Shown: positions 26,440 to 37,144 of the stretch, one piece after another
Numbering within the stretch: the stretch's first letter is position 1
Layout: each line of letters begins with the position of its first letter
Source of the DNA: Shewanella putrefaciens
Lineage (GTDB): Bacteria; Pseudomonadota; Gammaproteobacteria; Enterobacterales; Shewanellaceae
Direction of reading: 5' to 3'
DNA length: 64,000 bases
NCBI RefSeq assembly: GCF_016406305.1
Contig: NZ_CP066369.1
Span: 1,010,501-1,074,500 of the forward strand
Notes under the pieces: generated by a model
Databases searched by the model: none
What the model was told of the DNA's origin: nothing
Seen by the model: the letters and a program-made list of their open reading frames with translations, nothing else
Translations under genes and position numbers: made by a program

Positions 26440-29043
26440 ATGATGACCTCAAAAAAGCAAAAGTTTGGACTGAGTGCAGTGAGTCTGGCAATCACCCTGG
26501 CACTGTCTGGTAGTTTGATAAGCCCGCAGGCAATGGCAGAAGAAGATGATACCGCAGTTAAAAATGACAATGTCGAGAAAATTGCGGTTGTAGGTTCCCG
26601 TGCGGCTCCACGCTCGATCGGTGACTCCCCCGTGCCTATTGATATCATTAGCAGTGACGATCTTAGGAAGAATGGCTCGACCGATATGATAGACATGTTG
26701 GTCACTTCTATTCCCTCTTTCAATTCGCGCGCTCAACCTATCAGCGATGCCGCAACCTTAGTTCGTCCCGTTAACCTACGTGGTCTGCCATCCGACAGCA
26801 CCTTAGTGTTAGTCAATGGCAAGCGTCGCCACCGTGCTGCTGTGATTGCCTTCCAGGGTGGTGGGATTAACGATGGCGCCCAAGGCCCTGATATTTCTGT
26901 TATTCCTGGTTCAGCATTGAAACAAGTTGAAGTGCTACGAGATGGTGCTGCTGCGCAGTACGGCTCGGATGCGATTGCCGGGGTTATGAACTTTGTTTTA
27001 AAAGATAATTCCGAGGGTGGCTCTATCACAGTGACTCAGGGTGAGTATTACGAAGGTGATGGTGCGACGACAACGGTAGAAGGCGATGTTGGTTTACCGC
27101 TGACCGATAATGGTTTTGTTAACTTAAGCTTTCAATATAAAAATGCCGATGCGACTAGCCGTAGTGTGCAGCGTCCCGATGCGGCTAACTTAGCCGAACA
27201 AGGTAATAGCGCCATTAATGATCCCGCTCAAGTGTGGGGCAATCCTGAAATTAATGATGACTATTCGGTCTTTATCAATTCAGGCTTAGACATTAATGCC
27301 AATATGCACGCCTACGCCTTCGGCAACCTGTCATCCCGCGATGCGGTGGGGGGATTCTATTACCGTTATCCACAGGACCGCAGTAATGTGTACTCCAACG
27401 ATGGTGGCCAAACCCTGTTAGTCGGTGCCGTCAATGGAGATCAATCCAGCTGTGGGGTGGTTCCCATTCCTAAGATTGACACTAACGGTGATGGTATTCC
27501 CGATGCGGATGGTAACGTCTTAGATACTGATGCATATAAGGCCATGGTTGCCGATCCAAATTGTTTTGCCATGAACCAAATTTTCCCCGGTGGTTATACA
27601 CCGCAGTTCACTGGAACTATTGAAGATATGTCCTTCTTCGCTGGTGTAAAGGGCGATATCGGTGAGTGGAATTACGATTTCAGTGCTGGTACAGGCGGCA
27701 ACAAAGCCAGCTTCGGTCTTAAAAATTCGTTAAATCCATCATTAGGCTTAAACACCCCAATCGATTTCGACACTGGTGCCTATGAGCAAGTTGAAACTAC
27801 CGTTAACCTCGACTTCTCGCGTTTTATTACTTTAGGTGGAATCGAAGACATTAGCTTTGCTTCTGGTTTTGAATGGCGTAATGAATCTTTTGAGATAACC
27901 CAAGGTGATGAAGCCTCATGGATTGCCGGACCCTATGCCGATCAAGGTTTCAACATTGGTGCGCATGGATTTAAAGGTTTTGGCCCTGAGTCTGCCGGTA
28001 AAAATTCCCGTCACAATATTGGTATTTATACGGATTTAGAAGCCTATCTCAGCGATGACTGGTTAGTGGGGGTCGCACTGCGTTATGAAGACTTTTCGAC
28101 CTTCGGTGACACGTTAAATTACAAGTTGACAGCCCAGTATGCTGCAACGGATGCATTGTCACTGCGCGCCTCACACAGTACGGGCTTTAGAGCGCCAACA
28201 GTGGGACAAGAAAATGTCATCAATACACAGACATCGATTATTGAGGGCGAATTGATCCAAACCTTTATCGCTCCACCCACAGACCCATTGGCGGCATTCT
28301 ATGGCGGAGAAGTGTTAGAGCCCGAAGAGTCTGTCAGCTATGCGTTAGGCGCAGTATACGAGTATGAAGACTTTTTCTTAACCGTCGATTACTACAACAT
28401 TGCCGTTGAGGGCCGTATTGCCCAGTCGAGCAAAATCGATGTAAAAGCAGAAGATTATGATGCACTGCGAGCGGCGGGGGTTGAGTTTCCTGAGTTAATC
28501 CAAGGGGTGAGTTATTACACCAACGACTTCGATACCACAACTCAAGGTATTGATATCGTAGCCTCCTATGATGCGGAAATGTTGTCGGGTAATGCTAAGT
28601 TCAGTCTTGCCTATGGCTGGACCGATACTAGCGTTGATAAATACGATCCTGAGACCACAGATGAAGGCAAAGTGCGTCGATTGGAGGATGGTATTCCTGC
28701 CCACCGTGCAACCTTAACCTGGGTCCAGTCTTGGGATAAGTTAGCTGTGTCACTGCGTGGAAACTACTATGGCGAATACTATGCAACCCATGCCGATGAT
28801 ACCTCTGATTGGGGTTCTGAGGTCGCTGATGCCGCTGTGACGGTTGATCTTGAAGTCAGTTATGAACTACTCGATGGGCTAACGTTGGCGTTGGGGGCTA
28901 ACAACCTATTCGACCAAGAAGCACAACAGCTAAAAATGGGTGATGATTACGCCTATGGTCAATTGGGTGGTGTGTACTATGAGAGTGGACCATTCGATTA
29001 TAACGGCGGCTACTACTATGGCCGAGTGAACTATCGTTTCTAA
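26440..29043 (+). CDS. TonB-dependent receptor of unknown substrate
   Basis: The 867-residue outer-membrane receptor has a signal peptide (about residues 1-33), a TonB box-like EKIAVVGSRAAPRSIGDSPVPIDI, a plug with LRGLPSDSTLVLVNGKRRHRAAV and VEVLRDGAAAQYGSDAIAGVMN, and a long barrel ending YGRVNYRF. The FRAPTVGQENV motif is similar in place to other receptors, but the GKRRHR branch is not the heme type. The substrate cannot be read from sequence. A 17-bp tandem repeat duplicates its last codons and stop. The gene is divergent from the EBP gene. Confidence 0.92.
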   Translation: MMTSKKQKFGLSAVSLAITLALSGSLISPQAMAEEDDTAVKNDNVEKIAVVGSRAAPRSIGDSPVPIDIISSDDLRKNGSTDMIDMLVTSIPSFNSRAQPISDAATLVRPVNLRGLPSDSTLVLVNGKRRHRAAVIAFQGGGINDGAQGPDISVIPGSALKQVEVLRDGAAAQYGSDAIAGVMNFVLKDNSEGGSITVTQGEYYEGDGATTTVEGDVGLPLTDNGFVNLSFQYKNADATSRSVQRPDAANLAEQGNSAINDPAQVWGNPEINDDYSVFINSGLDINANMHAYAFGNLSSRDAVGGFYYRYPQDRSNVYSNDGGQTLLVGAVNGDQSSCGVVPIPKIDTNGDGIPDADGNVLDTDAYKAMVADPNCFAMNQIFPGGYTPQFTGTIEDMSFFAGVKGDIGEWNYDFSAGTGGNKASFGLKNSLNPSLGLNTPIDFDTGAYEQVETTVNLDFSRFITLGGIEDISFASGFEWRNESFEITQGDEASWIAGPYADQGFNIGAHGFKGFGPESAGKNSRHNIGIYTDLEAYLSDDWLVGVALRYEDFSTFGDTLNYKLTAQYAATDALSLRASHSTGFRAPTVGQENVINTQTSIIEGELIQTFIAPPTDPLAAFYGGEVLEPEESVSYALGAVYEYEDFFLTVDYYNIAVEGRIAQSSKIDVKAEDYDALRAAGVEFPELIQGVSYYTNDFDTTTQGIDIVASYDAEMLSGNAKFSLAYGWTDTSVDKYDPETTDEGKVRRLEDGIPAHRATLTWVQSWDKLAVSLRGNYYGEYYATHADDTSDWGSEVADAAVTVDLEVSYELLDGLTLALGANNLFDQEAQQLKMGDDYAYGQLGGVYYESGPFDYNGGYYYGRVNYRF

Positions 29044-29111
29044 GTACAAACCGTTTCTAAGTACAAACCGTTTCTAAGTGCGAATTGTTTTTAAGTGAGA
29101 ACCGTTTATAG
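29035..29111. repeat. 17-bp tandem repeat starting in the receptor's last codons and stop
   Basis: Units at 29035, 29052, 29069 and 29086, with a partial fifth at 29103, begin with CGTTTCTAAGTACAAAC. The first unit contains the final Arg-Phe codons and TAA stop of the receptor; later units repeat them after the gene. Units 1 and 2 are identical, 3 and 4 diverged. Confidence 0.9.
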
Positions 29112-29172
29112 AGGCAATTTCTAACCCACCTTTCTAGAAATAACGCTTTTATAAATTTGAAGTGAAGTAAGC

Positions 29173-29199
29173 AAAAAAGGCTGCCCTGCAGCCTTTTTT
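29173..29199. terminator. bidirectional terminator
   Basis: A perfect 12-bp stem AAAAAAGGCTGC / GCAGCCTTTTTT with loop CCT serves the convergent receptor (+) and thioredoxin-like (-) genes. Confidence 0.9.
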
Positions 29200-29207
29200 A
29201 TTGCAAG

Positions 29208-29774
29208 TTAGCCAGCTTTTGCCGCAGCTATGGCATTGAGTACGTCGGCAATGGTGAGTTTGGAGGGAAGCACTATGCCATTGGGGGCCGCCGGGCCATA
29301 AACCTTATTGTAGGGTGTGCCGGGGATACCCTCATGGCGCATATAGTTCTCAATCGTTTTGTTGGCCTCACTCCAGTTGCCTTGCATCAGGATAATGTTG
29401 TCGGCCATCAAGGCATTGACAATTTGTTCCCTGTGGGTCACTTCGGCTTTATTGGTTTGACAAATAGTGCACCAATCAGAGGTGATATCGACAAACACTG
29501 TATAGCCTTGGGCAACCAGAGGGGCGATTTTCTCCGGCGCTAGGCTGTGCCATTTTAGTTTTTGATAGGCTTGATAATCCTCGCCTTTATTTACAAATCC
29601 AATGATAGCGCCGAGCCCTAGGGCAAAAAATCCCAACACAAACACCACGGCTAGGGGAATGGCTTTGCCTTTTTGTCGCTGCCAGAGCAGTAATAGAATT
29701 GCGCCCAGTAATAAGCAGAGAATAACCAGACTGATAAGAGTGATAGTGCCCATAAATGTCCATAGAATTGCCAT
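29208..29774 (-). CDS. membrane-anchored thioredoxin-like protein (DsbD gamma-type)
   Basis: The 188-residue protein has two N-terminal hydrophobic segments (residues 8-29 and about 37-57), then a thioredoxin-fold domain with DITSDWCTICQTNKAEV (active site CTIC) and a cis-Pro region GTPYNKVYGPAAPN. It resembles the C-terminal (gamma) domain of DsbD without the membrane beta domain. It probably reduces periplasmic disulfides; its electron donor is unknown. Start ATG 29774. Confidence 0.85.
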   Translation of the reverse strand: MAILWTFMGTITLISLVILCLLLGAILLLLWQRQKGKAIPLAVVFVLGFFALGLGAIIGFVNKGEDYQAYQKLKWHSLAPEKIAPLVAQGYTVFVDITSDWCTICQTNKAEVTHREQIVNALMADNIILMQGNWSEANKTIENYMRHEGIPGTPYNKVYGPAAPNGIVLPSKLTIADVLNAIAAAKAG

Positions 29775-30041
29775 AGCCTAAGCGCTATCTTAGTCGCTAA
29801 CAGCTTAAATCTGCGTGAATTTATCGGATTATTCGCAGATGAGAGCCCATCAGTCCTTTGACGCATTCAGTTGCAATTGTGCTTTTGCGCCTATCGCGCA
29901 CTCTTTGTAAGCTTGGGCAGGTACAGCGTGAAAATAAAGGTCTCCGGATTTTTTATCATCCCCAATAGCGCTATTGACGACAGACTGCGCCGATTAGAGT
30001 TAACGCTTCGATGGGGCGATGTTAGAATAGCAACCTAGTTT

Positions 30042-30066
30042 AAGGCCCTTTGGAGGGCCTTTTTAT
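30042..30066 (+). terminator. rho-independent terminator upstream of LysE gene
   Basis: The stem AAGGCCCT / AGGGCCTT with a TTGG loop runs into TTTTAT. It is plus-strand directed, yet no plus-strand gene ends nearby, so it either ends a small RNA or attenuates the LysE gene. Confidence 0.75.
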
Positions 30067-30097
30067 TCCTTAAAGGCACTTTTATTTCTTAAAGGCA
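30061..30097. repeat. 19-bp tandem duplication before LysE gene
   Basis: TTTTATTCCTTAAAGGCA (30061-30078) and TTTTATTTCTTAAAGGCA (30080-30097) match in 17 of 18 bases, separated by one base. The duplication copies the AAAGG ribosome-site-like element. Confidence 0.85.
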
Positions 30098-30102
30098 TAT
30101 GG

Positions 30103-30717
30103 ATGAGTTTTAGTACTTGGTTAGGGTTATTGGCTATTTGTTGCCTGGGGGCTATGTCACCCGGGCCGAGTTTAGCTATGGTAGTGCGCCATACCTTAGG
30201 TGGTGGGCGGGGCAAGGGCATAGTCTGCGCTTGGGCCCATTCCATTGGGATTGGAATTTATGCCCTAGTGACCCTATTGGGCCTTGCGGTTGTCCTTAAA
30301 AAAGCACCCTTGATATTCAATGGTATCGCTATTCTTGGCGCTTTATATCTGGCGTGGATGGGGATCCAAGCGCTGCGCTCAAACGGTGGAATGCAGGCAA
30401 AACTTGCCGCAGGGAAGGCCACGGATACACTGACCGCCGCCCGTGATGGCATTGCTATTTCGCTGTTCAATCCTAAGATTATGCTGTTCTTTTTAGCCTT
30501 GTTTAGCCAGTTTGTGATGGTGGCAGATAGTTTTACCGGACAAGCACTTATAGTGTTAACGCCCCTAGTGGTCGATGGGCTCTGGTATACCTTAATAGCA
30601 TTAGTTTTGTCCCACTCGAGTGTATTGCCTAAATTGCGGGAAAAAGCGGGGCTTATCGATAAGCTTTCGGGGATAGTATTGATATTGTTGGCGTTAAGGG
30701 TCGTTTATACCCTTTGA
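30103..30717 (+). CDS. LysE/RhtB family amino-acid exporter
   Basis: The 204-residue inner-membrane protein has about six helices. Family features are the opening LAICCLGAMSPGPSLAMVVRHTLGGGRGKGI, ILGALYLAWMGIQALRS and GIAISLFNPKIMLFFLALFSQFV. It exports amino acids or analogues, substrate not predictable. ATG 30103 with duplicated AAAGG sites upstream. Confidence 0.93.
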   Translation: MSFSTWLGLLAICCLGAMSPGPSLAMVVRHTLGGGRGKGIVCAWAHSIGIGIYALVTLLGLAVVLKKAPLIFNGIAILGALYLAWMGIQALRSNGGMQAKLAAGKATDTLTAARDGIAISLFNPKIMLFFLALFSQFVMVADSFTGQALIVLTPLVVDGLWYTLIALVLSHSSVLPKLREKAGLIDKLSGIVLILLALRVVYTL

Positions 30718-30782
30718 TATGCACCTAAACGCCACCATCGATGGCGTTTAGGTTAGTATGTTGCGGTATAGGGGAAAGCCCA

Positions 30783-31106
30783 TTAACTCTTAAACATTTG
30801 TACTGAATCATCGTTGACTGCGCTAGCCGATGTATCCTGCATCACGGGTGGGTTGGCGATATGGTCTTCCAGATTATCATTGAGCATTTCGCGGTATTCA
30901 CCGCTAAACCATTCTAGGGCACTGTCTTTTTCTGCGCCTAAATCCGCAGATTTAATTGCCGCTTCGAAGGCATTAAAACGTGCCGCCGCAAAACGCAGTG
31001 CAGTGCCGACTTTACCTACATCTCCTTCCTGCTGGCTTAGTTGGTTGGCTAAGGCAATAAATTGATCGGCAAGTTCAAAAATGGTGGTGTTGCTCGCGTC
31101 CGTCAT
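30783..31106 (-). CDS. DUF3144 family protein
   Basis: The 107-residue cytosolic helical protein has FELADQFIALANQLSQ, KVGTALRFAAARFNAFEA and LEWFSGEYREMLNDNLEDHI, the DUF3144 pattern; function unknown. The ATG at 31106 was chosen over a GTG at 31115. Confidence 0.85.
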   Translation of the reverse strand: MTDASNTTIFELADQFIALANQLSQQEGDVGKVGTALRFAAARFNAFEAAIKSADLGAEKDSALEWFSGEYREMLNDNLEDHIANPPVMQDTSASAVNDDSVQMFKS

Positions 31107-31181
31107 AGTGCTCACTCTGAAAATTAATACATTCTGATGGACGATTCTATCTTAATTAATCTAAGAAGGAATCGCTAAGTA

Positions 31182-31736
31182 TCAACTATTGGGATCTAGG
31201 TCGGTTGTTACTGTGCCCGTTCTAGAGTCGTAATAGACTGACAGTTTGTCATTGGCCCGATAAAAGTAAGTGCATTGATGTGGGTTGATATAGCTGGCTT
31301 TGTAGTCGGTTTCTGCGACATCCTCATTAAGGCGCGAGACGCTGGGCTGGGCGTTTTGGAATAGCACTTCCCATACTGAGATGCAATCTTCTACATTGTC
31401 CAAAGCGGGTGAGGCTTCATTCCCGTAAATATAATGCTGTGCAGGCCAGCCAAAGCTGTTGAAATCGACTTGTTCGGATTGCGCTGTGCCAAATACGGGT
31501 AAATCTTCTTTAGGGCCTGAGCCGACTTTTACAGCCCAGACTGAGTGTGCCAAATTTATTCCCGATTTAAAGTTGCCACCTGTGGCTTTTACTGTCGAGA
31601 TTTGAGCATCTTGCTGCACATTGATAAATTTAGGCAAAGCAACAACGGCCAAAATGCCGAGGACTATGATCACCACTACGAGTTCAATTAAGGTGAAACC
31701 CGATTGATACTGCTGGCTCAATTTTGGAGTGGACAT
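31182..31736 (-). CDS. type IV pilin-like protein (pseudopilin)
   Basis: The 184-residue protein has a class III leader cleaved before FTLIELVVVIIVLGILAVVALP (Gly-Phe junction at SGFTLIE, with Glu5) and a C-terminal globular part with paired cysteines. It resembles MSHA-type or minor pilins; it is alone here, away from other pilus genes. A start at 31736 gives a short leader (MSTPKLSQQYQSG). Confidence 0.85.
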   Translation of the reverse strand: MSTPKLSQQYQSGFTLIELVVVIIVLGILAVVALPKFINVQQDAQISTVKATGGNFKSGINLAHSVWAVKVGSGPKEDLPVFGTAQSEQVDFNSFGWPAQHYIYGNEASPALDNVEDCISVWEVLFQNAQPSVSRLNEDVAETDYKASYINPHQCTYFYRANDKLSVYYDSRTGTVTTDLDPNS

Positions 31737-31906
31737 ACGATACAAATTGACAATATATAGTTGGCGGCACTATAGCATTTAATCTTGTTGTTTTTAAATC
31801 AAAATCATCTCTTATTGATTGAGAACCCACAATAAAATAACGCTTGGCTTGTCATTGTCGCCACTGACTTTTAAGCTAAGCACATTGAAATTTGAGGATG
31901 ATAACG

Positions 31907-32572
31907 GTGACTCTTTCGACTTGGCATGATTTTATTGAAAATCAATGCGCTCAACCCTATTACCAGCAGCTTATTGCATTTGTAAATCAAGAGCGGCAAT
32001 TGGGTAAAGTGATCTACCCTCCCAAGGAAGATGTTTTTAATGCATTTAAAACAACACCCTTAGAAAATGTGCGAGTAGTGCTGATTGGTCAGGACCCTTA
32101 CCACGGCCCTAATCAAGCCCACGGTCTGTGTTTCTCGGTGAAACGAGGCATTAAACCGCCACCGTCACTCGCCAATATGTACAAAGAATTGGCCAATGAT
32201 ATTTCCGGGTTTCATATTCCCAACCATGGTGATTTAACCCAATGGGCACAGCAGGGGATCTTAATGCTCAATACGGTATTAACCGTTGAGCAGGGCCAAG
32301 CCCATTCCCATGCCAATGCGGGGTGGGAAACCTTTACTACCGAAGCGTTAAAGCTGCTTAATGCGCAGGAACGGCCGATTATTTTCGTGCTCTGGGGAAG
32401 CCATGCGATAAAAAAAGGCAAAGTGATCACTGCGCCTCAGCACCAGCTGTTATCGGGGCCGCACCCATCACCACTATCCGCTTATCGTGGTTTTTTTGGC
32501 TGTGGCCATTTTTCCAAAGTGAATCAGTTGCTGGCTGCCAGGGGAGAAGCGCCCATTGAGTGGCAAGTTTAA
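31907..32572 (+). CDS. ung: uracil-DNA glycosylase
   Basis: The 221-residue family-1 enzyme removes uracil from [21 protein letters not shown] (catalytic Asp), [16 protein letters not shown], and [17 protein letters not shown] (His motif) are present. GTG 31907 was chosen since GAGG lies 9 bases upstream; ATG 31898 would have no spacing to that site. Confidence 0.96.
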   Translation: MTLSTWHDFIENQCAQPYYQQLIAFVNQERQLGKVIYPPKEDVFNAFKTTPLENVRVVLIGQDPYHGPNQAHGLCFSVKRGIKPPPSLANMYKELANDISGFHIPNHGDLTQWAQQGILMLNTVLTVEQGQAHSHANAGWETFTTEALKLLNAQERPIIFVLWGSHAIKKGKVITAPQHQLLSGPHPSPLSAYRGFFGCGHFSKVNQLLAARGEAPIEWQV

Positions 32573-32592
32573 AACCCAGAAAACAAAATAAT

Positions 32593-32621
32593 AAAAAGGC
32601 CTTGCTCAGCAAGGCCTTTTT
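32593..32621. terminator. bidirectional terminator between ung and ispB
   Basis: A perfect 13-bp stem AAAAAGGCCTTGC / GCAAGGCCTTTTT with loop TCA serves both convergent genes. Confidence 0.92.
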
Positions 32622-32646
32622 ATGTGACTAAGCTAAAGCGTGTTGA

Positions 32647-33618
32647 TTAATGATTACGATCAACCGATATCTTGGCGAGGGAAACTAACGCCTCTTTGAA
32701 ATCACTGTCCGGTAATACGGCGAGTGCCGCAATGGCCTTTTCAGATTCTTCAATGGCTTTTTGCTGAGTATAAGTTAATGCGCCGCAGTGATGTAATGCG
32801 GCCACAATTTTATCGATCGCTTGGGTACCATCACCCTGCTCGATAGCGTGGCGGATAAGCTGTTTCTCTTCGTCTGTACCATGGGCAATAGCATAGATGA
32901 GTGGCAGCGTTGGCTTACCTTCGGCCAGATCGTCTCCAATATTTTTACCTAGCTCTTCACTATCGGCGGTGTAATCGAGTAAATCATCGGTAAGCTGAAA
33001 GGCGGTCCCTAAATATTTACCGTAGTCGCCTAAGGCGGTTTCTTGCTCTGCTGTTGCACCCGCCAACACGCCCGCAAGCAGAGTGGCCGCTTCAAATAAC
33101 TTGGCCGTTTTGCAGTAAATCACCCGCATATAGCTAGCTTCAGTCGTGTCTGGGTCATTGCAATTCATTAACTGCAACACTTCACCCTCAGCCAGTACGT
33201 TGGTGGTATCGGCTAATACCCGCAGCACTCGCATGCTATCGAGTTCGGTCATCATCTGGAATGAACGGGTATAGAGGAAGTCGCCAACCAATACGCTGGC
33301 GCTATTGCCAAATAAGGCATTGGCGGTTTCACGGCCACGTCTTAGGGTTGATTCATCGACCACATCATCATGTAGTAAAGATGCAGTGTGAATAAACTCA
33401 ATAATGGCAGCGAGTTTTAAATGTGCTTCGCCTTCGTAATTCACTGCGCGGGCAGCGAGTACCGACAGTAGAGGACGAAGACGCTTACCACCACCATTGA
33501 TAATGTAAAAACCTAGCTGGTTAATCAGGGCGACATCTGATTCAAGCTGTTTATAGATCAGCTGATTGATTGCTTGCATATCAGTGTCAGCCAGTTGACG
33601 AATAGCGTTTAAATCCAT
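32647..33618 (-). CDS. ispB: octaprenyl diphosphate synthase
   Basis: The 323-residue trans-prenyltransferase makes the side chain of ubiquinone and menaquinone. Aspartate-rich motifs are LLHDDVVDE (first) and FQLTDDLLDYTAD (second); GGGKRLRPLLS is the IPP site. ATG 33618 was chosen over the longer open frame to 33642 by family length. Divergent from rplU, as in many gammaproteobacteria. Confidence 0.96.
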   Translation of the reverse strand: MDLNAIRQLADTDMQAINQLIYKQLESDVALINQLGFYIINGGGKRLRPLLSVLAARAVNYEGEAHLKLAAIIEFIHTASLLHDDVVDESTLRRGRETANALFGNSASVLVGDFLYTRSFQMMTELDSMRVLRVLADTTNVLAEGEVLQLMNCNDPDTTEASYMRVIYCKTAKLFEAATLLAGVLAGATAEQETALGDYGKYLGTAFQLTDDLLDYTADSEELGKNIGDDLAEGKPTLPLIYAIAHGTDEEKQLIRHAIEQGDGTQAIDKIVAALHHCGALTYTQQKAIEESEKAIAALAVLPDSDFKEALVSLAKISVDRNH

Positions 33619-33776
33619 AATAGACTCTGGTTGTGGGGCCATTACGTACCCGGCCTCTATTTTAGGCTCACGTGTTATATAGAATGAATTTTACCTAAAA
33701 TTCCGACATATGACAGCACTAGCACTACTAATGTGCGAGTTATTCCGGCCTTTTTTTATTCTTTCCTAATTAGGGC

Positions 33777-33805
33777 TTGCCAGAAATAGATTCTTCGCGT
33801 AAACT
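33777..33805 (+). promoter_or_regulatory. sigma-70 promoter for rplU-rpmA
   Basis: TTGCCA (33777-33782), a 17-base spacer, and TAAACT (33800-33805), followed by a GC-rich CCGCGCCC discriminator, as expected for a stringently controlled ribosomal promoter. The leader is about 80 bases. Confidence 0.7.
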
Positions 33806-33892
33806 CCGCGCCCATTGTCAATAAAGTTTTTGTAGCGCCCTGCCTCCCCAAAGTGCGAGCCAGCGTGTTAGGAATATCGGAGTAAAATAGCT

Positions 33893-34204
33893 ATGTACGC
33901 TGTTTTTCAAAGTGGTGGTAAACAACACCGTGTAGCCCCAGGCCACACAGTTCGTTTAGAGAAATTAGAAGTTGCAACTGGTTCAACTGTTGAATTCGAT
34001 CAAGTTTTATTGATCGCTGACGGTGAAACTGTGCACGTTGGTGCTCCTTTAGTAGCTGGCGGTAAAGTCGTTGCTGAAGTAGTAAGTCATGGTCGTGGCG
34101 AGAAAGTAACTATCGTTAAGTTCCGTCGTCGTAAGCACCACGACAAGAAGATGGGCCACCGTCAGTGGTTCACTGAAGTTAAAATTACTGCTATCAACGC
34201 ATAA
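33893..34204 (+). CDS. rplU: 50S ribosomal protein L21
   Basis: The 103-residue protein [14 protein letters not shown]... ends KITAIN A, with [23 protein letters not shown] typical of L21. It is followed by rpmA after 14 bp. Confidence 0.99.
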   Translation: MYAVFQSGGKQHRVAPGHTVRLEKLEVATGSTVEFDQVLLIADGETVHVGAPLVAGGKVVAEVVSHGRGEKVTIVKFRRRKHHDKKMGHRQWFTEVKITAINA

Positions 34205-34215
34205 TAGGAGTCTAA

Positions 34216-34473
<258 letters not shown>

Positions 34474-34497
34474 TTTTCGAACCTAGCTTATACTGTT

Positions 34498-34530
34498 AAA
34501 GCCCCGCCATTGGTGGGGCTTTCTGTTTTT
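34498..34530 (+). terminator. terminator after rpmA
   Basis: Stem AAAGCCCCGCC / GGTGGGGCTTT (one G-T pair) with ATT loop, then CTGTTTTT. Confidence 0.88.
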
Positions 34531-34658
34531 TATGCTTCTATTTACACTGCATCAATGGTGAATTTGGTAAATCATTACCGGATTGAGGGTGTTGGCAGGT
34601 AAGATTGGGAGCAAAGTATCTCGAGTTTTTTGGCGACCGATGAAGTTAGACGGTATAA

Positions 34659-35855
<1,197 letters not shown>

Positions 35856-35882
35856 TACTCATGTCTTAGTTTTGAGAACGCC

Positions 35883-36644
35883 GTGTACGCTGATACTCAA
35901 AATGATATTACTCGGCAGGTTGTGCGCGTAGCACAACTGTTACTGGCCTACGGTGCAGAATCTGATTTAGTTGAAGAAATCAGTCAGCGCCTAGGTCAGG
36001 CTTTGGGCCTTGCCAGCGTTGAGCTTTCCATTTCTTCAAATTCCCTTGTGTTAACCAGTTTGGTTCACGGTCGTTGCATCACAACAACCCGGCGTATTCG
36101 TGAGCATGGTATTAACATGACTATAGTCTGTGAATTGCAACGCATCTGCTTATTGGCCGAAAAGGGCTTATATGGGCCGAATGAGGTCCGTAAGCGTCTT
36201 GCCCGCATTGAGCCTAAAACTTACCCTCCATTGCTCGTCATCGTTATGATAGGTTTATCCTGTGCGAGCTTTTGTCACCTATTTGGCGGTGATATCGCGG
36301 CAAGTGTGATCACTTTTTTTGCCTCGGCAGTCGGGATGTCGGTTCGTCTCGCGATTGCTAAACGTCACTTTAATTTACTGGTCAACTTTGCGGTCACCGC
36401 TTTTGTGACAAGTTTAATTGCTCAAACTGGGTATCTGTTTTCCCTAAGCGAAACTCCGCAGTCCGCCATGGCCGCCAGTGTGTTGATGCTAGTGCCGGGT
36501 TTTCCGATGATTAATGCGATTTCGGATATGGTGAAAGGGCATATGAACGTAGGTATCTCCCGCTGGGGGCACGCGACCTTGCTGACGGTTTCATCCGTGA
36601 TTGGCATTACCATTGCGATGCAACTTGGCGGGATTTTTCTATGA
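35883..36644 (+). CDS. ThrE-family exporter, N-terminal/cytosolic-membrane half
   Basis: The 253-residue protein (GTG start 35883) has a soluble N-terminal domain (LLAYGAESDLVEEISQRLGQALGL) and several membrane segments (from about residue 120). It corresponds to the first part of split threonine/serine exporters (DUF1212). It overlaps the next gene by four bases, so the two halves are made together. Confidence 0.88.
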   Translation: MYADTQNDITRQVVRVAQLLLAYGAESDLVEEISQRLGQALGLASVELSISSNSLVLTSLVHGRCITTTRRIREHGINMTIVCELQRICLLAEKGLYGPNEVRKRLARIEPKTYPPLLVIVMIGLSCASFCHLFGGDIAASVITFFASAVGMSVRLAIAKRHFNLLVNFAVTAFVTSLIAQTGYLFSLSETPQSAMAASVLMLVPGFPMINAISDMVKGHMNVGISRWGHATLLTVSSVIGITIAMQLGGIFL

Positions 36645-37114
36645 TGGAATTGTTGACGATACTGCTCCATGACGCTTTCTTTTCCGCTATTCCGGCCGTG
36701 GGTTTTGCCATGGTTTTTAATGTGCCCAAGCGTTTTTTACCCTACTGTGCCTTAGCCGGAGCGATAGGACACAGCTCGCGTACCTTAATGCTGCAATTTG
36801 GTCTGCCTATTGAGTGGGCAACCTTTGCGGCTGCGGCGATCATAGGCACTATCACTATCGGATTTGCAAAGCGTCATCTGGCCCCCCCTTTGATGTACGC
36901 TGTCGCGGCCATTATTCCAATGATCCCTGGTACTTACGCCTTTAATACTGTGATTGCCTTAGTGCAGTTGACGGCCCAGTCGCAGGTGAGTCAAGAGTTG
37001 ACGGGGCAAGTGATCAGTAATGGTTTAAAAACTGTCTTTATTTTGGGTGCTTTATCGGTTGGGCTCGCGTTGCCGAGTTTGCTGTATTTTAGGACCCGTC
37101 CCGTTATTCAATAA
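36641..37114 (+). CDS. ThrE-family exporter, C-terminal membrane half (DUF3815)
   Basis: The 157-residue membrane protein has about five helices and PLMYAVAAIIPMIPGTYAFNTV, typical of the second half of split ThrE exporters. Coupled by overlap to the gene at 35883. Together the pair would export threonine, serine or related molecules. Confidence 0.87.
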   Translation: MMELLTILLHDAFFSAIPAVGFAMVFNVPKRFLPYCALAGAIGHSSRTLMLQFGLPIEWATFAAAAIIGTITIGFAKRHLAPPLMYAVAAIIPMIPGTYAFNTVIALVQLTAQSQVSQELTGQVISNGLKTVFILGALSVGLALPSLLYFRTRPVIQ

Positions 37115-37144
37115 TTCTAATATCCCCACAACACAGGAGTGAGC

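Larger units (their letters stand above)
29775..30102. other. intergenic region with leader-type terminator
   Basis: About 330 bases. It contains a possible promoter (TTAACG 30000-30005, TAGAAT 30023-30028, 17-base spacing), a terminator at 30042-30066, and a 19-bp-period tandem duplication at 30061-30097. No ORF. Confidence 0.55.
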
